NCBI RefSeq assembly: GCF_030271215.1
Contig: NZ_JASNGB010000038.1
Span: 821 to 19,898 of the forward strand
From: Deinococcus rhizophilus
GTDB lineage: Bacteria > Deinococcota > Deinococci > Deinococcales > Deinococcaceae
Reading direction: 5' to 3'
DNA: 19,078 bases
The notes beneath the pieces are model-generated. The model searched no databases. It saw nothing but the letters and a program-made list of their open reading frames with translations, and was not told where the DNA came from. Position numbers and translations under genes: made by a program. Shown here one piece after another: positions 10,801 through 19,078 of this stretch (the stretch's first letter is position 1; the number at the start of each line of letters is the position of its first letter).

Positions 10801-11741
10801 AGACCGCCGCCCCCACCCTGGCGGCACTGTTTCCCGGCCAGGGCTCGCACGCGGTCGGCATGGGCGCGGACCTCGCCGCCGCCTTTCCGGAAGCCGGGGC
10901 CGTCTACGCAGAAGCCGAGGACACCCTGCCCGGCCTGCGCGGTCTGATCGAGACGGGACCGCCCGAAGACCTCACCCTCACGGCCAACCAGCAACCCGCG
11001 CTTGTGGCCGCGTCGGTCGCCGCGTTCCGGGCGTGGCAGGCGCAGACGGGGCTGACCCCGGCCTTCGCGGCGGGGCACTCGCTGGGCGAGTATTCGGCGC
11101 TGGTCGCGGCCGGGACATTGCGCCTCGCGGACGCCCTGCGCCTGACCCGGCGGCGCGGCGAGCTGATGCAGCAGGCCGTCCCCGTCGGGGTCGGGGCGAT
11201 GAGCGCCGTGATGGGCGACCCGGACGTGGTGCGCGAGGTCTGTGCGTTGGCCCCCGGCATCGTCCAGCCCGCCAACTACAACGCGCCGACCCAGACGGTC
11301 ATCTCCGGTGAGAAGGCCGCCGTGGACGCCGCCGCCGCCGAACTCCGGGCGCGGGGGCTCAAGGCCATTCCCCTCAGGGTGAGTGCGCCCTTCCACTGCG
11401 ACCTGATGGCCCCGGCGCGGGAAGGGCTGACGCCCGATCTGCACGCCGCCGCCTTCGGACCGCTCGCCTTTCCGGTGTACGCCAACGTGACCGCCGAACC
11501 CAACACCGACCCCGCTGCCCTGCCCGACCTCCTTGCCCGCCAGATCACCGGGAGCGTGCGCTGGGCCGAGACGATCCGGGCGCTGGCTGACGCCGGGGCC
11601 GAGGTCTTCGTGGAGTTCGGCCCCGGCACGGTGCTGACCGGGCTGGTAAAACGCATCCTGCCCGACGCCCGGACGCTGAACGTGGGCACGGCGGAGCAGG
11701 TGCGGGGCTTTGGGCTCCCCACGACCAGCCCCCAGCTTTAA
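10797..11741 (+). CDS. fabD: Malonyl-CoA:ACP transacylase (FabD)
   Basis: A 314-residue protein that loads malonate from CoA onto ACP. Family motifs are LFPGQGSHAVGMG (11-23), the nucleophile S95 in AAGHSLGEYSALVAAG and the catalytic H200 in SAPFHCDLM. The GTG start at 10797 is chosen because it forms the classic GTGA overlap with the fabH stop, has GAGG upstream, and puts the conserved FPGQGS motif at the normal distance from the N-terminus. The alternative upstream ATG would overlap fabH by 61 bp and add an Arg-rich extension foreign to the family. A 57-bp gap with a strong hairpin separates it from fabG. Confidence 0.97.
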   Translation: MKTAAPTLAALFPGQGSHAVGMGADLAAAFPEAGAVYAEAEDTLPGLRGLIETGPPEDLTLTANQQPALVAASVAAFRAWQAQTGLTPAFAAGHSLGEYSALVAAGTLRLADALRLTRRRGELMQQAVPVGVGAMSAVMGDPDVVREVCALAPGIVQPANYNAPTQTVISGEKAAVDAAAAELRARGLKAIPLRVSAPFHCDLMAPAREGLTPDLHAAAFGPLAFPVYANVTAEPNTDPAALPDLLARQITGSVRWAETIRALADAGAEVFVEFGPGTVLTGLVKRILPDARTLNVGTAEQVRGFGLPTTSPQL

Positions 11742-11748
11742 CCCTCTT

Positions 11749-11779
11749 CGGCTGGCCGCCGGACGCTGGCGGCCAGCCG
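11749..11779 (+). other. Strong GC hairpin between fabD and fabG
   Basis: CGGCTGGCCGCC and its exact complement form a 12-bp stem around a 7-nt loop, 7 nt after the fabD stop. No T-run follows, so it is not a standard terminator. It may stop or slow some transcripts, or protect or separate the fabHD and fabG mRNA segments. CTTGCCTGCAAG, a second small palindrome, follows directly and precedes the fabG Shine-Dalgarno. Confidence 0.7.
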
Positions 11780-11798
11780 CTTGCCTGCAAGGACTTCC

Positions 11799-12572
11799 AT
11801 GACCCAACCTGAACCCCACCCCCAGCCCACTTCCTCCCAGCGCGTCGCCCTCGTGACCGGCTCCAGCCGGGGCCTGGGCCGCGCGATGGCCCTCTCGCTC
11901 GCTCAGGCGGGCTTCGGCGTGGCCGTCCACTACGGCCGCAACCAGGCGGAGGCCGAGAAGGTCGCCGGGGAGATTCGCGCCCTCGGTGTGCCCGTGCAGG
12001 TCTTCGGAGCCGACCTCTCCACGCCCGCCCACGCCAGCACGCTGGTCGAGGACGTGATCGGGGCGATGGGCCGCCTCGACGTGCTCGTCAACAACGCCGG
12101 AATCACCCGCGACACCCTCGCCATCCGCATGAAGGACGAGGACTGGCAGGCCGTCCTGGACACCAACCTCGGCAGCGCCTTTGCCGCCAGCCGCGCCGCC
12201 ATCAAGCACATGATGCGGGCGCGGGCCGGGCGGATCATCAACATCGCCTCGGTCGTGGGGCTGATGGGCAACCCCGGTCAGGCCAACTACGTTGCCAGCA
12301 AGGCGGGCCTGATCGGGCTCACCAAGGCGCTCGCCAAGGAGTACGGCGGGCGCGGGATCACCGTGAACGCGGTCGCCCCCGGCTTTATCGAGTCGGACAT
12401 GACCGCCGGACTGCCGGAGGACGTGCAGAAGACGTACCTGGGGGGTATCCCGCTGGGGCGCTTCGGTCGGCCGGAGGAAGTGGCCGCCCTGGTCGCCTTT
12501 CTCGCCTCCGACGCCGCCGGGTACGTCACCGGGCAGGTCATCGGGGTGGACGGGGGGCTGTACCCGCACTGA
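11799..12572 (+). CDS. fabG: 3-oxoacyl-ACP reductase (FabG)
   Basis: A 257-residue short-chain dehydrogenase that reduces beta-ketoacyl-ACP with NADPH. The cofactor motif TGSSRGLG lies at 20-27, NNAG at 98-101, the catalytic N123 in DTNLG, S151 in NIASVVG, and Y164-xxx-K168 in NYVASK. The end, GQVIGVDGGLYPH, is the normal FabG C-terminus. An Arg after the glycine motif (SSRG) fits NADPH use. The ATG at 11799 has AAGGA 5 nt upstream; a TTG at 11781 in the same frame is rejected because it lies within the small palindrome and has no ribosome site. It sits in the canonical fabD-fabG-acpP-fabF order. Confidence 0.97.
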   Translation: MTQPEPHPQPTSSQRVALVTGSSRGLGRAMALSLAQAGFGVAVHYGRNQAEAEKVAGEIRALGVPVQVFGADLSTPAHASTLVEDVIGAMGRLDVLVNNAGITRDTLAIRMKDEDWQAVLDTNLGSAFAASRAAIKHMMRARAGRIINIASVVGLMGNPGQANYVASKAGLIGLTKALAKEYGGRGITVNAVAPGFIESDMTAGLPEDVQKTYLGGIPLGRFGRPEEVAALVAFLASDAAGYVTGQVIGVDGGLYPH

Positions 12573-12593
12573 CCGGGCGCCGGGCGGCCCGGA

Positions 12594-12608
12594 TTGAACC
12601 CCGTTCAA
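12594..12608. promoter_or_regulatory. Inverted repeat TTGAAC-CCC-GTTCAA upstream of acpP
   Basis: The half-sites are the same six bases as at the core of the fabH palindrome, but the spacer is 3 nt instead of 4. It ends 5 bp before the acpP -35 box. Confidence 0.5.
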
Positions 12609-12613
12609 GCATC

Positions 12614-12642
12614 TCGGCACAGTTGGGGAGCGCGTGTACACT
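12614..12642 (+). promoter_or_regulatory. Candidate promoter of acpP-fabF
   Basis: -35 TCGGCA (4 of 6 consensus), a 17-nt spacer, -10 TACACT (12637-12642). A start near 12649 gives a 30-nt leader containing AAGGAGGA. A separate promoter would explain the higher ACP level usually needed relative to the enzymes. Confidence 0.6.
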
Positions 12643-12678
12643 GGCGCGAGACTTTCAGCATCAAGGAGGACAGCAAGC

Positions 12679-12909
12679 ATGGCGACATTTGAAGACGTGA
12701 AAGACGTGATCGTCGAGAAACTCGGCGTGGACGCGGACAAGGTGACCCCCGAAGCCCGGTTCGTCGAGGACCTCGGCGCCGACAGCCTGGAGACGGTGGA
12801 GCTGATCATGGGGCTCGAGGACCGCTTCGGCATCACCATCAGCGACGAGGACGCCGAGCAGATTCGCACGGTGCAGGCGGCCATCGACTACATCGGCTCG
12901 CAGCAGTAA
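12679..12909 (+). CDS. acpP: Acyl carrier protein
   Basis: A 76-residue acidic helical protein. S36 in the [10 protein letters not shown] motif is the 4'-phosphopantetheine attachment site. It carries growing acyl chains between the Fab enzymes. The ATG at 12679 follows a strong AAGGAGGA with an 8-nt gap; the upstream in-frame codons (from 12634) lie within the promoter and are rejected. Length and sequence are standard. Confidence 0.98.
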   Translation: MATFEDVKDVIVEKLGVDADKVTPEARFVEDLGADSLETVELIMGLEDRFGITISDEDAEQIRTVQAAIDYIGSQQ

Positions 12910-12912
12910 GCG

Positions 12913-12960
12913 CGGGCAGGGGGGCCGGGGAAGGCGTGCGGGAAACCGTGGCCCTGCCCG
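12913..12960 (+). other. Inverted repeat between acpP and fabF
   Basis: CGGGCAGGG (12913-12921) pairs perfectly with CCCTGCCCG (12952-12960), closing a 30-nt G-rich loop just after the acpP stop. No T-run follows. It could shape the acpP to fabF ratio by attenuation or 3'-end protection. Downstream, GCTTGACCCC is repeated at 12968-12977 and 12984-12993. Confidence 0.5.
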
Positions 12961-13015
12961 GCCCTCCGCTTGACCCCCACCGGGCTTGACCCCGGGGGAG
13001 GGGAAAGGAGGCAGC

Positions 13016-14260
<1,245 letters not shown>

Positions 14261-14268
14261 ACGCGGCC

Positions 14269-14430
14269 TAGAGCATTTGCCATAAGAATGCGGTGGGTTT
14301 CCGCATGCGTTGGCCGAGCGGACTTGCACAGCTGCGCAGCAGAGCGAGCGAATTGAAGAAGAGCCTTGGGCATTCGGGGAGGCACCTGGGGCGCCCTTCC
14401 CCGGGGGCCGTCATTCTGTCAAATGCTCTA
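14269..14430. mobile_element. Short MITE-like element with terminal inverted repeats, element 1
   Basis: TAGAGCATTTG (14269-14279) and its exact complement (14420-14430) bound a 162-bp non-coding block. The match continues imperfectly inwards, with GAATG near both ends. TA at each outer end could be the target duplication. Inside are a hairpin ATGCGG/CCGCAT (14288-14306) and one copy of the 33-bp core (14314-14346). There is no transposase, so any movement would need one supplied elsewhere. It could equally be a Deinococcus small intergenic repeat of unknown origin. Confidence 0.6.
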
Positions 14431-14460
14431 AGCATGCCTGGGCGCCAGGTTCGGCCCTCC

Positions 14461-14624
14461 GCTGAGACGGCTTCCGGTTGAACGGTGACCAGAACTGTTC
14501 ACTCCGAGCGGACTTGCAAAGCTGCGGAGCAGAGCGGGCAGGAACAGAACGGTTGCCGGGAAAGGAGGTCTCAAATCGGCACACTCCCGGTTTGAGAACG
14601 GATTGGACGGAAACCGTGTGAGAC
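14461..14624. repeat. Small intergenic repeat element 2, sharing the 33-bp core
   Basis: ACGGCTTCCG (14467-14476) and CGGAAACCGT (14608-14617) form imperfect terminal inverted repeats about 150 bp apart. The core (14504-14536, beginning CCGAGCGGACTTGCA) differs from the copy in element 1 at 2 of 33 positions and is flanked by CTGTTC and GAACAG in inverted orientation. The style resembles the SRE/SNR repeats of Deinococcus. It ends about 70 bp before ppk1 and may carry or displace that gene's promoter; no convincing -35/-10 pair was found, the best -10 being GACAAT at 14622. Confidence 0.6.
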
Positions 14625-14694
14625 AATAGGGACCTGGCCCCGCGCTGGGTCCCGTCGCCGTTTTCGCCTCCCCACTTCCCCGAGGTTGCCCGCT

Positions 14695-16809
<2,115 letters not shown>

Positions 16810-16827
16810 GAGAAGGGAGAAAAGGGA

Positions 16828-16866
16828 ACGGACGCCTCCGGGGTGGGGGCGTCCGTAAGGGTTTTG
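16828..16866. terminator. Bidirectional terminator between ppk and the convergent short-peptide gene
   Basis: ACGGACGCCTCC pairs with GGGGGCGTCCGT over 12 bp (one T-G wobble) around a 5-nt loop. On the plus strand it is followed by AAGGGTTTTG; on the minus strand by TTCCCTTTTC. It serves both converging transcripts. Confidence 0.75.
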
Positions 16867-16873
16867 AGAGAGG

Positions 16874-17020
16874 TCAGGCGACACCATAGTCGTCAGCGCC
16901 CTGAGGAGCGGACTGCTGAATCGGCTTGGCCACGCCGTAGTCGTTTGCCCCCGCCTGGGCGACCGAGATGCCGAGAGCTGCCAGAACCGCCAGGACCTTC
17001 ATGATTTTTTTCAGGGACAT
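16874..17020 (-). CDS. 48-residue secreted pre-peptide with duplicated GA[N/D]DYGVA motif; candidate signalling peptide
   Basis: I do not recognise this gene from any family. It has a textbook Sec signal peptide: basic start MSLKKIMK (1-8), hydrophobic core VLAVLAALGISV (9-20) and an AQA site (21-23). The predicted 25-residue mature peptide opens with GANDYGVA (24-31) and closes with GADDYGVA (41-48), joined by KPIQQSAPQ. The two octapeptides use different codons at six of eight positions, five of them synonymous, which supports real coding and selection on the peptide. The ATG at 17020 lies 6 nt after a TACAAT -10 box, so the mRNA is probably leaderless. It is divergent, by 22 bp, from a TPR/SARP-type regulator and converges on ppk. 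By analogy with Firmicute RRNPP systems it may be a pro-peptide whose processed repeat binds the TPR regulator. Alternatives are a small envelope peptide or an unrelated exported microprotein. Confidence 0.75.
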   Translation of the reverse strand: MSLKKIMKVLAVLAALGISVAQAGANDYGVAKPIQQSAPQGADDYGVA

Positions 17021-17042
17021 GGCGGTATTGTAACCACAAACG
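17021..17042. promoter_or_regulatory. 22-bp divergent promoter region with overlapping -10 boxes
   Basis: Minus strand: TACAAT (17032-17027), 6 nt before the peptide ATG. Plus strand: TATTGT (17026-17031), 11 nt before the regulator ATG. The two boxes share five base pairs, so both promoters can hardly be occupied at once. A small inverted repeat TTGT-AACC-ACAA (17028-17039) covers them and could be an operator. No good -35 is visible on either side, which suggests dependence on an activator. Confidence 0.55.
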
Positions 17043-18929
17043 ATGACTTTAGATGTGGAGCACTTCTCAGACCTCCAGGCACACTTCGATGCTGGGCGTT
17101 ATGACGCCGTCATCGCGTACCTGACCGACTTCCCACCAACGACCCCTGAGGGGTGGCGGCTCCTGGGCATGTCTTACCTCTGGAGTCGGCGTCTCCCCGA
17201 AGCAGAACTGCCGCTCATGCGAGCTGCCGAATTAGGGAATCAGGAGGCAAGGGTTGAGTACGGCAACCTTTTGCGCCTCCAGGGTCGTTTTCCCGAAGCT
17301 ATCCGTCATTTTGGGCAGATCACATCGAGTCTGACGGGCGAACTGGCTTTACGAGCGCAACGATGGTGGGGCACGGCCGAGTTCCAATCTGGCCACATGG
17401 CTGAAGGGCTGGAGCGCTGCGAGAGTGCCTGGCGCGGCTATATGGCGTTGGGTGATGATGAACGCATCGGGCGTGTGACCCAGACGGTCGCGCAAATGTT
17501 GGTCAAAGTCGGGGAAATGACTCGCGCTCAGCATCTCTACCAGGAAGCTCTAAGGCTTCTTCCCACAGACCGGACCCCGGTGGCCCGCCTCTCCACGCTG
17601 ACGGGGCTGGCGAATGTCCAGGTTTTGACGGGCGATTTTCGCGGCGCCAGAGCGACTATTGCCCAGGCACATGAGGCGTTGGGTCAGACAGATGCTGCGA
17701 CCCCCCGCGCTTACCTCCTTACCGTGGAAGCCGATCTTCACCGCCTGACCGGGGACCACGCCGCGCACCTGCAAGCACTCGAAGAGTTGCGGGCCATTGT
17801 CGAGACCACCCGCGACTTCGAGCTGTTGACGTGGACGGCGACCCGGATGGCCGACCTGTACAGCCGTCAGGGACAGCACGCGCGGGCGCTGGAGGTGCTG
17901 CTGGACCTCGCGCCGGACGCGACGCACCCGGCGGTGACCAAGACGCGGGGCATCCTGCTGGGGCGGCGGCAGCACCACGCGCAGGCCGCCGAGCACCTGA
18001 CGCGGGCGCTGGAATCGCAGACGCTGGGCGAGGGGCAGCGGGTGCGGGCGCTGCTGCATCTGGCCGAGGCGCAGTCGGGGCTGGGGCAGGCGGGGGAAAG
18101 CCTGCGGACCTTCCGCGAGGCACTGACCGCCCTGATCGCCGCCCGTGACCGGATGCTCTACCGCCCCGACCTGCACGAACTCGCCAACCTCGTGCAGCGG
18201 GCGCTGCTGGACCCCGACCTCGCGCCCGACACGCAACTGGTGCTGGAAAAGCTCAACGTGCCGGGCAGCGAGACGCCCGTCTCCGGGGCGCTGCACCTGC
18301 GGGTCCACACCCTGGGCCGCTCGGAGATCGAGCGCGGAGGCGAGACGATCACGCTGAGTCTGGAAGGGGGGGTGCTCACGCTGGTGTATCTGGCCCTGAA
18401 TCCGGGCCGCACCCGCCGCGAACTGGAGGCGACCCTCTACCCCGACCGCGATCCCAAGACGGCGGGGGACTACTTCCGGGCGGTGTTCCGCGAGTTGCGG
18501 GTGCGGCTGGGGGCCGAGGTGCTCACGATGGAGGGCAGCGCCAAGCAGCCGCGCTACAGCCTGGGGCCGGACGTGCATGTGCATCTGGACGTGACCGAGC
18601 TGCGGGCGGCGCTGGCGGCGGGGGACCTCGCGCAGGCGCTGGCGCTGTACCGGGGGCCCTTCCTGTCAGGGCTGCGGATGGAGAGCGAGTGGGCCGACGA
18701 GGTCCGCGAGGAACTGCGCCTGCTGCTCACGATGGAGGTCCGCACCCGCGCCTTGCAGGCCCGCGAGGAAGGCGACCTGCGCCGCGCCCTGCTGCTGACC
18801 AGCGAGTTCCTGCGCATCGACCCCTACGACCTGCCCATGCTGGAGGCCCGCGTGGAGATCGCGCGGGAGGTCGCGCCCCCGCAGGAACTGGCCCGCTACG
18901 TGGTGGAACTGCACCGCATGAAGCCCTGA
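17043..18929 (+). CDS. TPR-containing transcriptional regulator with SARP-like winged helix and BTAD
   Basis: A 628-residue soluble protein. Residues 1-400 are helical pairs with TPR-like patterns, for example GRFPEAIRHF (81-90), GEMTRAQHLYQEALRLLP (157-174), GQHARALEVLLDLAP (277-291) and GQAGESLRTFREAL (348-361). Residues 417-510 resemble the SARP/OmpR-type winged helix (LTLVYLALNPGRTRRELEATLYPDRDPKTAGDYFRAVFRELRVRLG), followed by a BTAD (about 511-615, DVTELRAALAAGDLAQALALYRGPFL). The usual SARP order, DNA-binding domain first, is reversed here. It probably binds DNA near promoters and responds to a ligand through the TPR half; the divergent secreted-peptide gene is the obvious candidate ligand source. 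Base composition is odd: G+C is about 55-62% by hand count in lines near 17221-17580 but about 78% at 17881-17940, so the N-terminal third looks imported or exchanged. The ATG at 17043 is the only start that fits the 22-bp gap. Confidence 0.85.
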   Translation: MTLDVEHFSDLQAHFDAGRYDAVIAYLTDFPPTTPEGWRLLGMSYLWSRRLPEAELPLMRAAELGNQEARVEYGNLLRLQGRFPEAIRHFGQITSSLTGELALRAQRWWGTAEFQSGHMAEGLERCESAWRGYMALGDDERIGRVTQTVAQMLVKVGEMTRAQHLYQEALRLLPTDRTPVARLSTLTGLANVQVLTGDFRGARATIAQAHEALGQTDAATPRAYLLTVEADLHRLTGDHAAHLQALEELRAIVETTRDFELLTWTATRMADLYSRQGQHARALEVLLDLAPDATHPAVTKTRGILLGRRQHHAQAAEHLTRALESQTLGEGQRVRALLHLAEAQSGLGQAGESLRTFREALTALIAARDRMLYRPDLHELANLVQRALLDPDLAPDTQLVLEKLNVPGSETPVSGALHLRVHTLGRSEIERGGETITLSLEGGVLTLVYLALNPGRTRRELEATLYPDRDPKTAGDYFRAVFRELRVRLGAEVLTMEGSAKQPRYSLGPDVHVHLDVTELRAALAAGDLAQALALYRGPFLSGLRMESEWADEVREELRLLLTMEVRTRALQAREEGDLRRALLLTSEFLRIDPYDLPMLEARVEIAREVAPPQELARYVVELHRMKP

Positions 18930-18938
18930 GCGGCGGCC

Positions 18939-19078
18939 ATGCCCCCCGACGACCGCCCCTTCCTGAACCCGCCCAATCCGGACGCCGCCGCGCCCGCCGG
19001 GGAGGTGCCCCCGGCCCTCTTCGACCTCGCCGTGAACCGGGCGGACGCGGCGCTGCGCGGCCTGCGCCCCGGCGACCC
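18939..19078 (+). CDS. Unrecognised protein, N-terminal fragment cut by the window edge
   Basis: An ATG 9 bp after the stop of the TPR/SARP regulator opens 46 codons that run off the window. The visible part is a Pro/Ala-rich start, MPPDDRPFLNPPNPDAAA, then FDLAVNRADAALRGLRPGDP, which may be the first helix of a domain. There is no signal peptide. Composition is normal for the genome and the tight spacing suggests co-transcription with the regulator. The function cannot be assigned. Confidence 0.55.
   Translation, partial: MPPDDRPFLNPPNPDAAAPAGEVPPALFDLAVNRADAALRGLRPGD

Noticed and set aside
10668..12884. A 738-codon minus-strand frame opposite fabD, fabG and acpP
   Set aside because: It is antisense to three well-conserved Fab genes and shows no domain.
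14269..14624. CRISPR-like array between fabF and ppk
   Set aside because: There are only two copies of the 33-bp core, with unrelated flanks and terminal inverted repeats and no cas gene. They fit small intergenic elements instead.

Overview
The window looks like chromosomal DNA from a Deinococcus-type bacterium. The evidence is very high G+C, with coding strands rich in GCC, CTG and GAC codons. Several genes have a TANNNT -10 box only 6-7 nt before the ATG, which is the leaderless arrangement common in Deinococcus. The gene set also fits (lon, tig, fabHDG-acpP-fabF, ppk1), and there are short intergenic repeats of the kind known from that genus. The genus call is inference from style and gene families, not from a database match.

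Layout. Positions 1-7617 are mostly minus-strand housekeeping genes: a MoxR-type AAA+ ATPase cut by the left edge, a CDF zinc/cation exporter with a His-rich N-terminus, tRNA-Asn(GTT), a YqgE/AlgH protein and Lon protease. Lon has a clear sigma70 promoter overlapped by a HAIR-like element. A plus-strand alpha/beta-hydrolase (esterase) gene then converges on, and overlaps by 4 bp, a minus-strand acyl-CoA dehydrogenase gene. From 7675 everything runs on the plus strand: tRNA-His(GTG), tRNA-Leu(TAG), trigger factor, then the type II fatty-acid synthesis cluster fabH-fabD-fabG-acpP-fabF. A perfect 26-bp palindrome covers the fabH promoter, and a smaller related inverted repeat lies upstream of the acpP promoter. 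Between fabF and ppk1 is a 434-bp non-coding stretch holding two short repeat elements that share a 33-bp core.

The right end is the most unusual part. Convergent with ppk1, on the minus strand, is a 48-codon gene (16874-17020). It encodes a Sec-type signal peptide followed by a 25-residue mature peptide that begins and ends with the same octapeptide, GA[N/D]DYGVA. Only 22 bp away, and divergent from it, is a 628-residue regulator made of an N-terminal TPR-like helical repeat region and a C-terminal SARP-like winged helix plus BTAD. The two -10 boxes occupy almost the same bases on opposite strands. The short-peptide gene and roughly the first 240 codons of the regulator are clearly less G+C-rich than the rest of the window, and the regulator switches to normal composition partway through its reading frame. 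I interpret this as a candidate peptide-signalling (RRNPP-like) cassette, a secreted pro-peptide with its TPR receptor-activator, whose specificity half has been exchanged. That interpretation is inference; the architecture itself is read directly from the sequence.

Working together: Lon and trigger factor serve protein quality control; FabH/D/G/F and ACP form the elongation machinery for membrane lipids; ppk1 makes polyphosphate; the tRNAs are single-copy units with their own terminators. The window ends inside a further unrecognised plus-strand gene that starts 9 bp after the TPR regulator.
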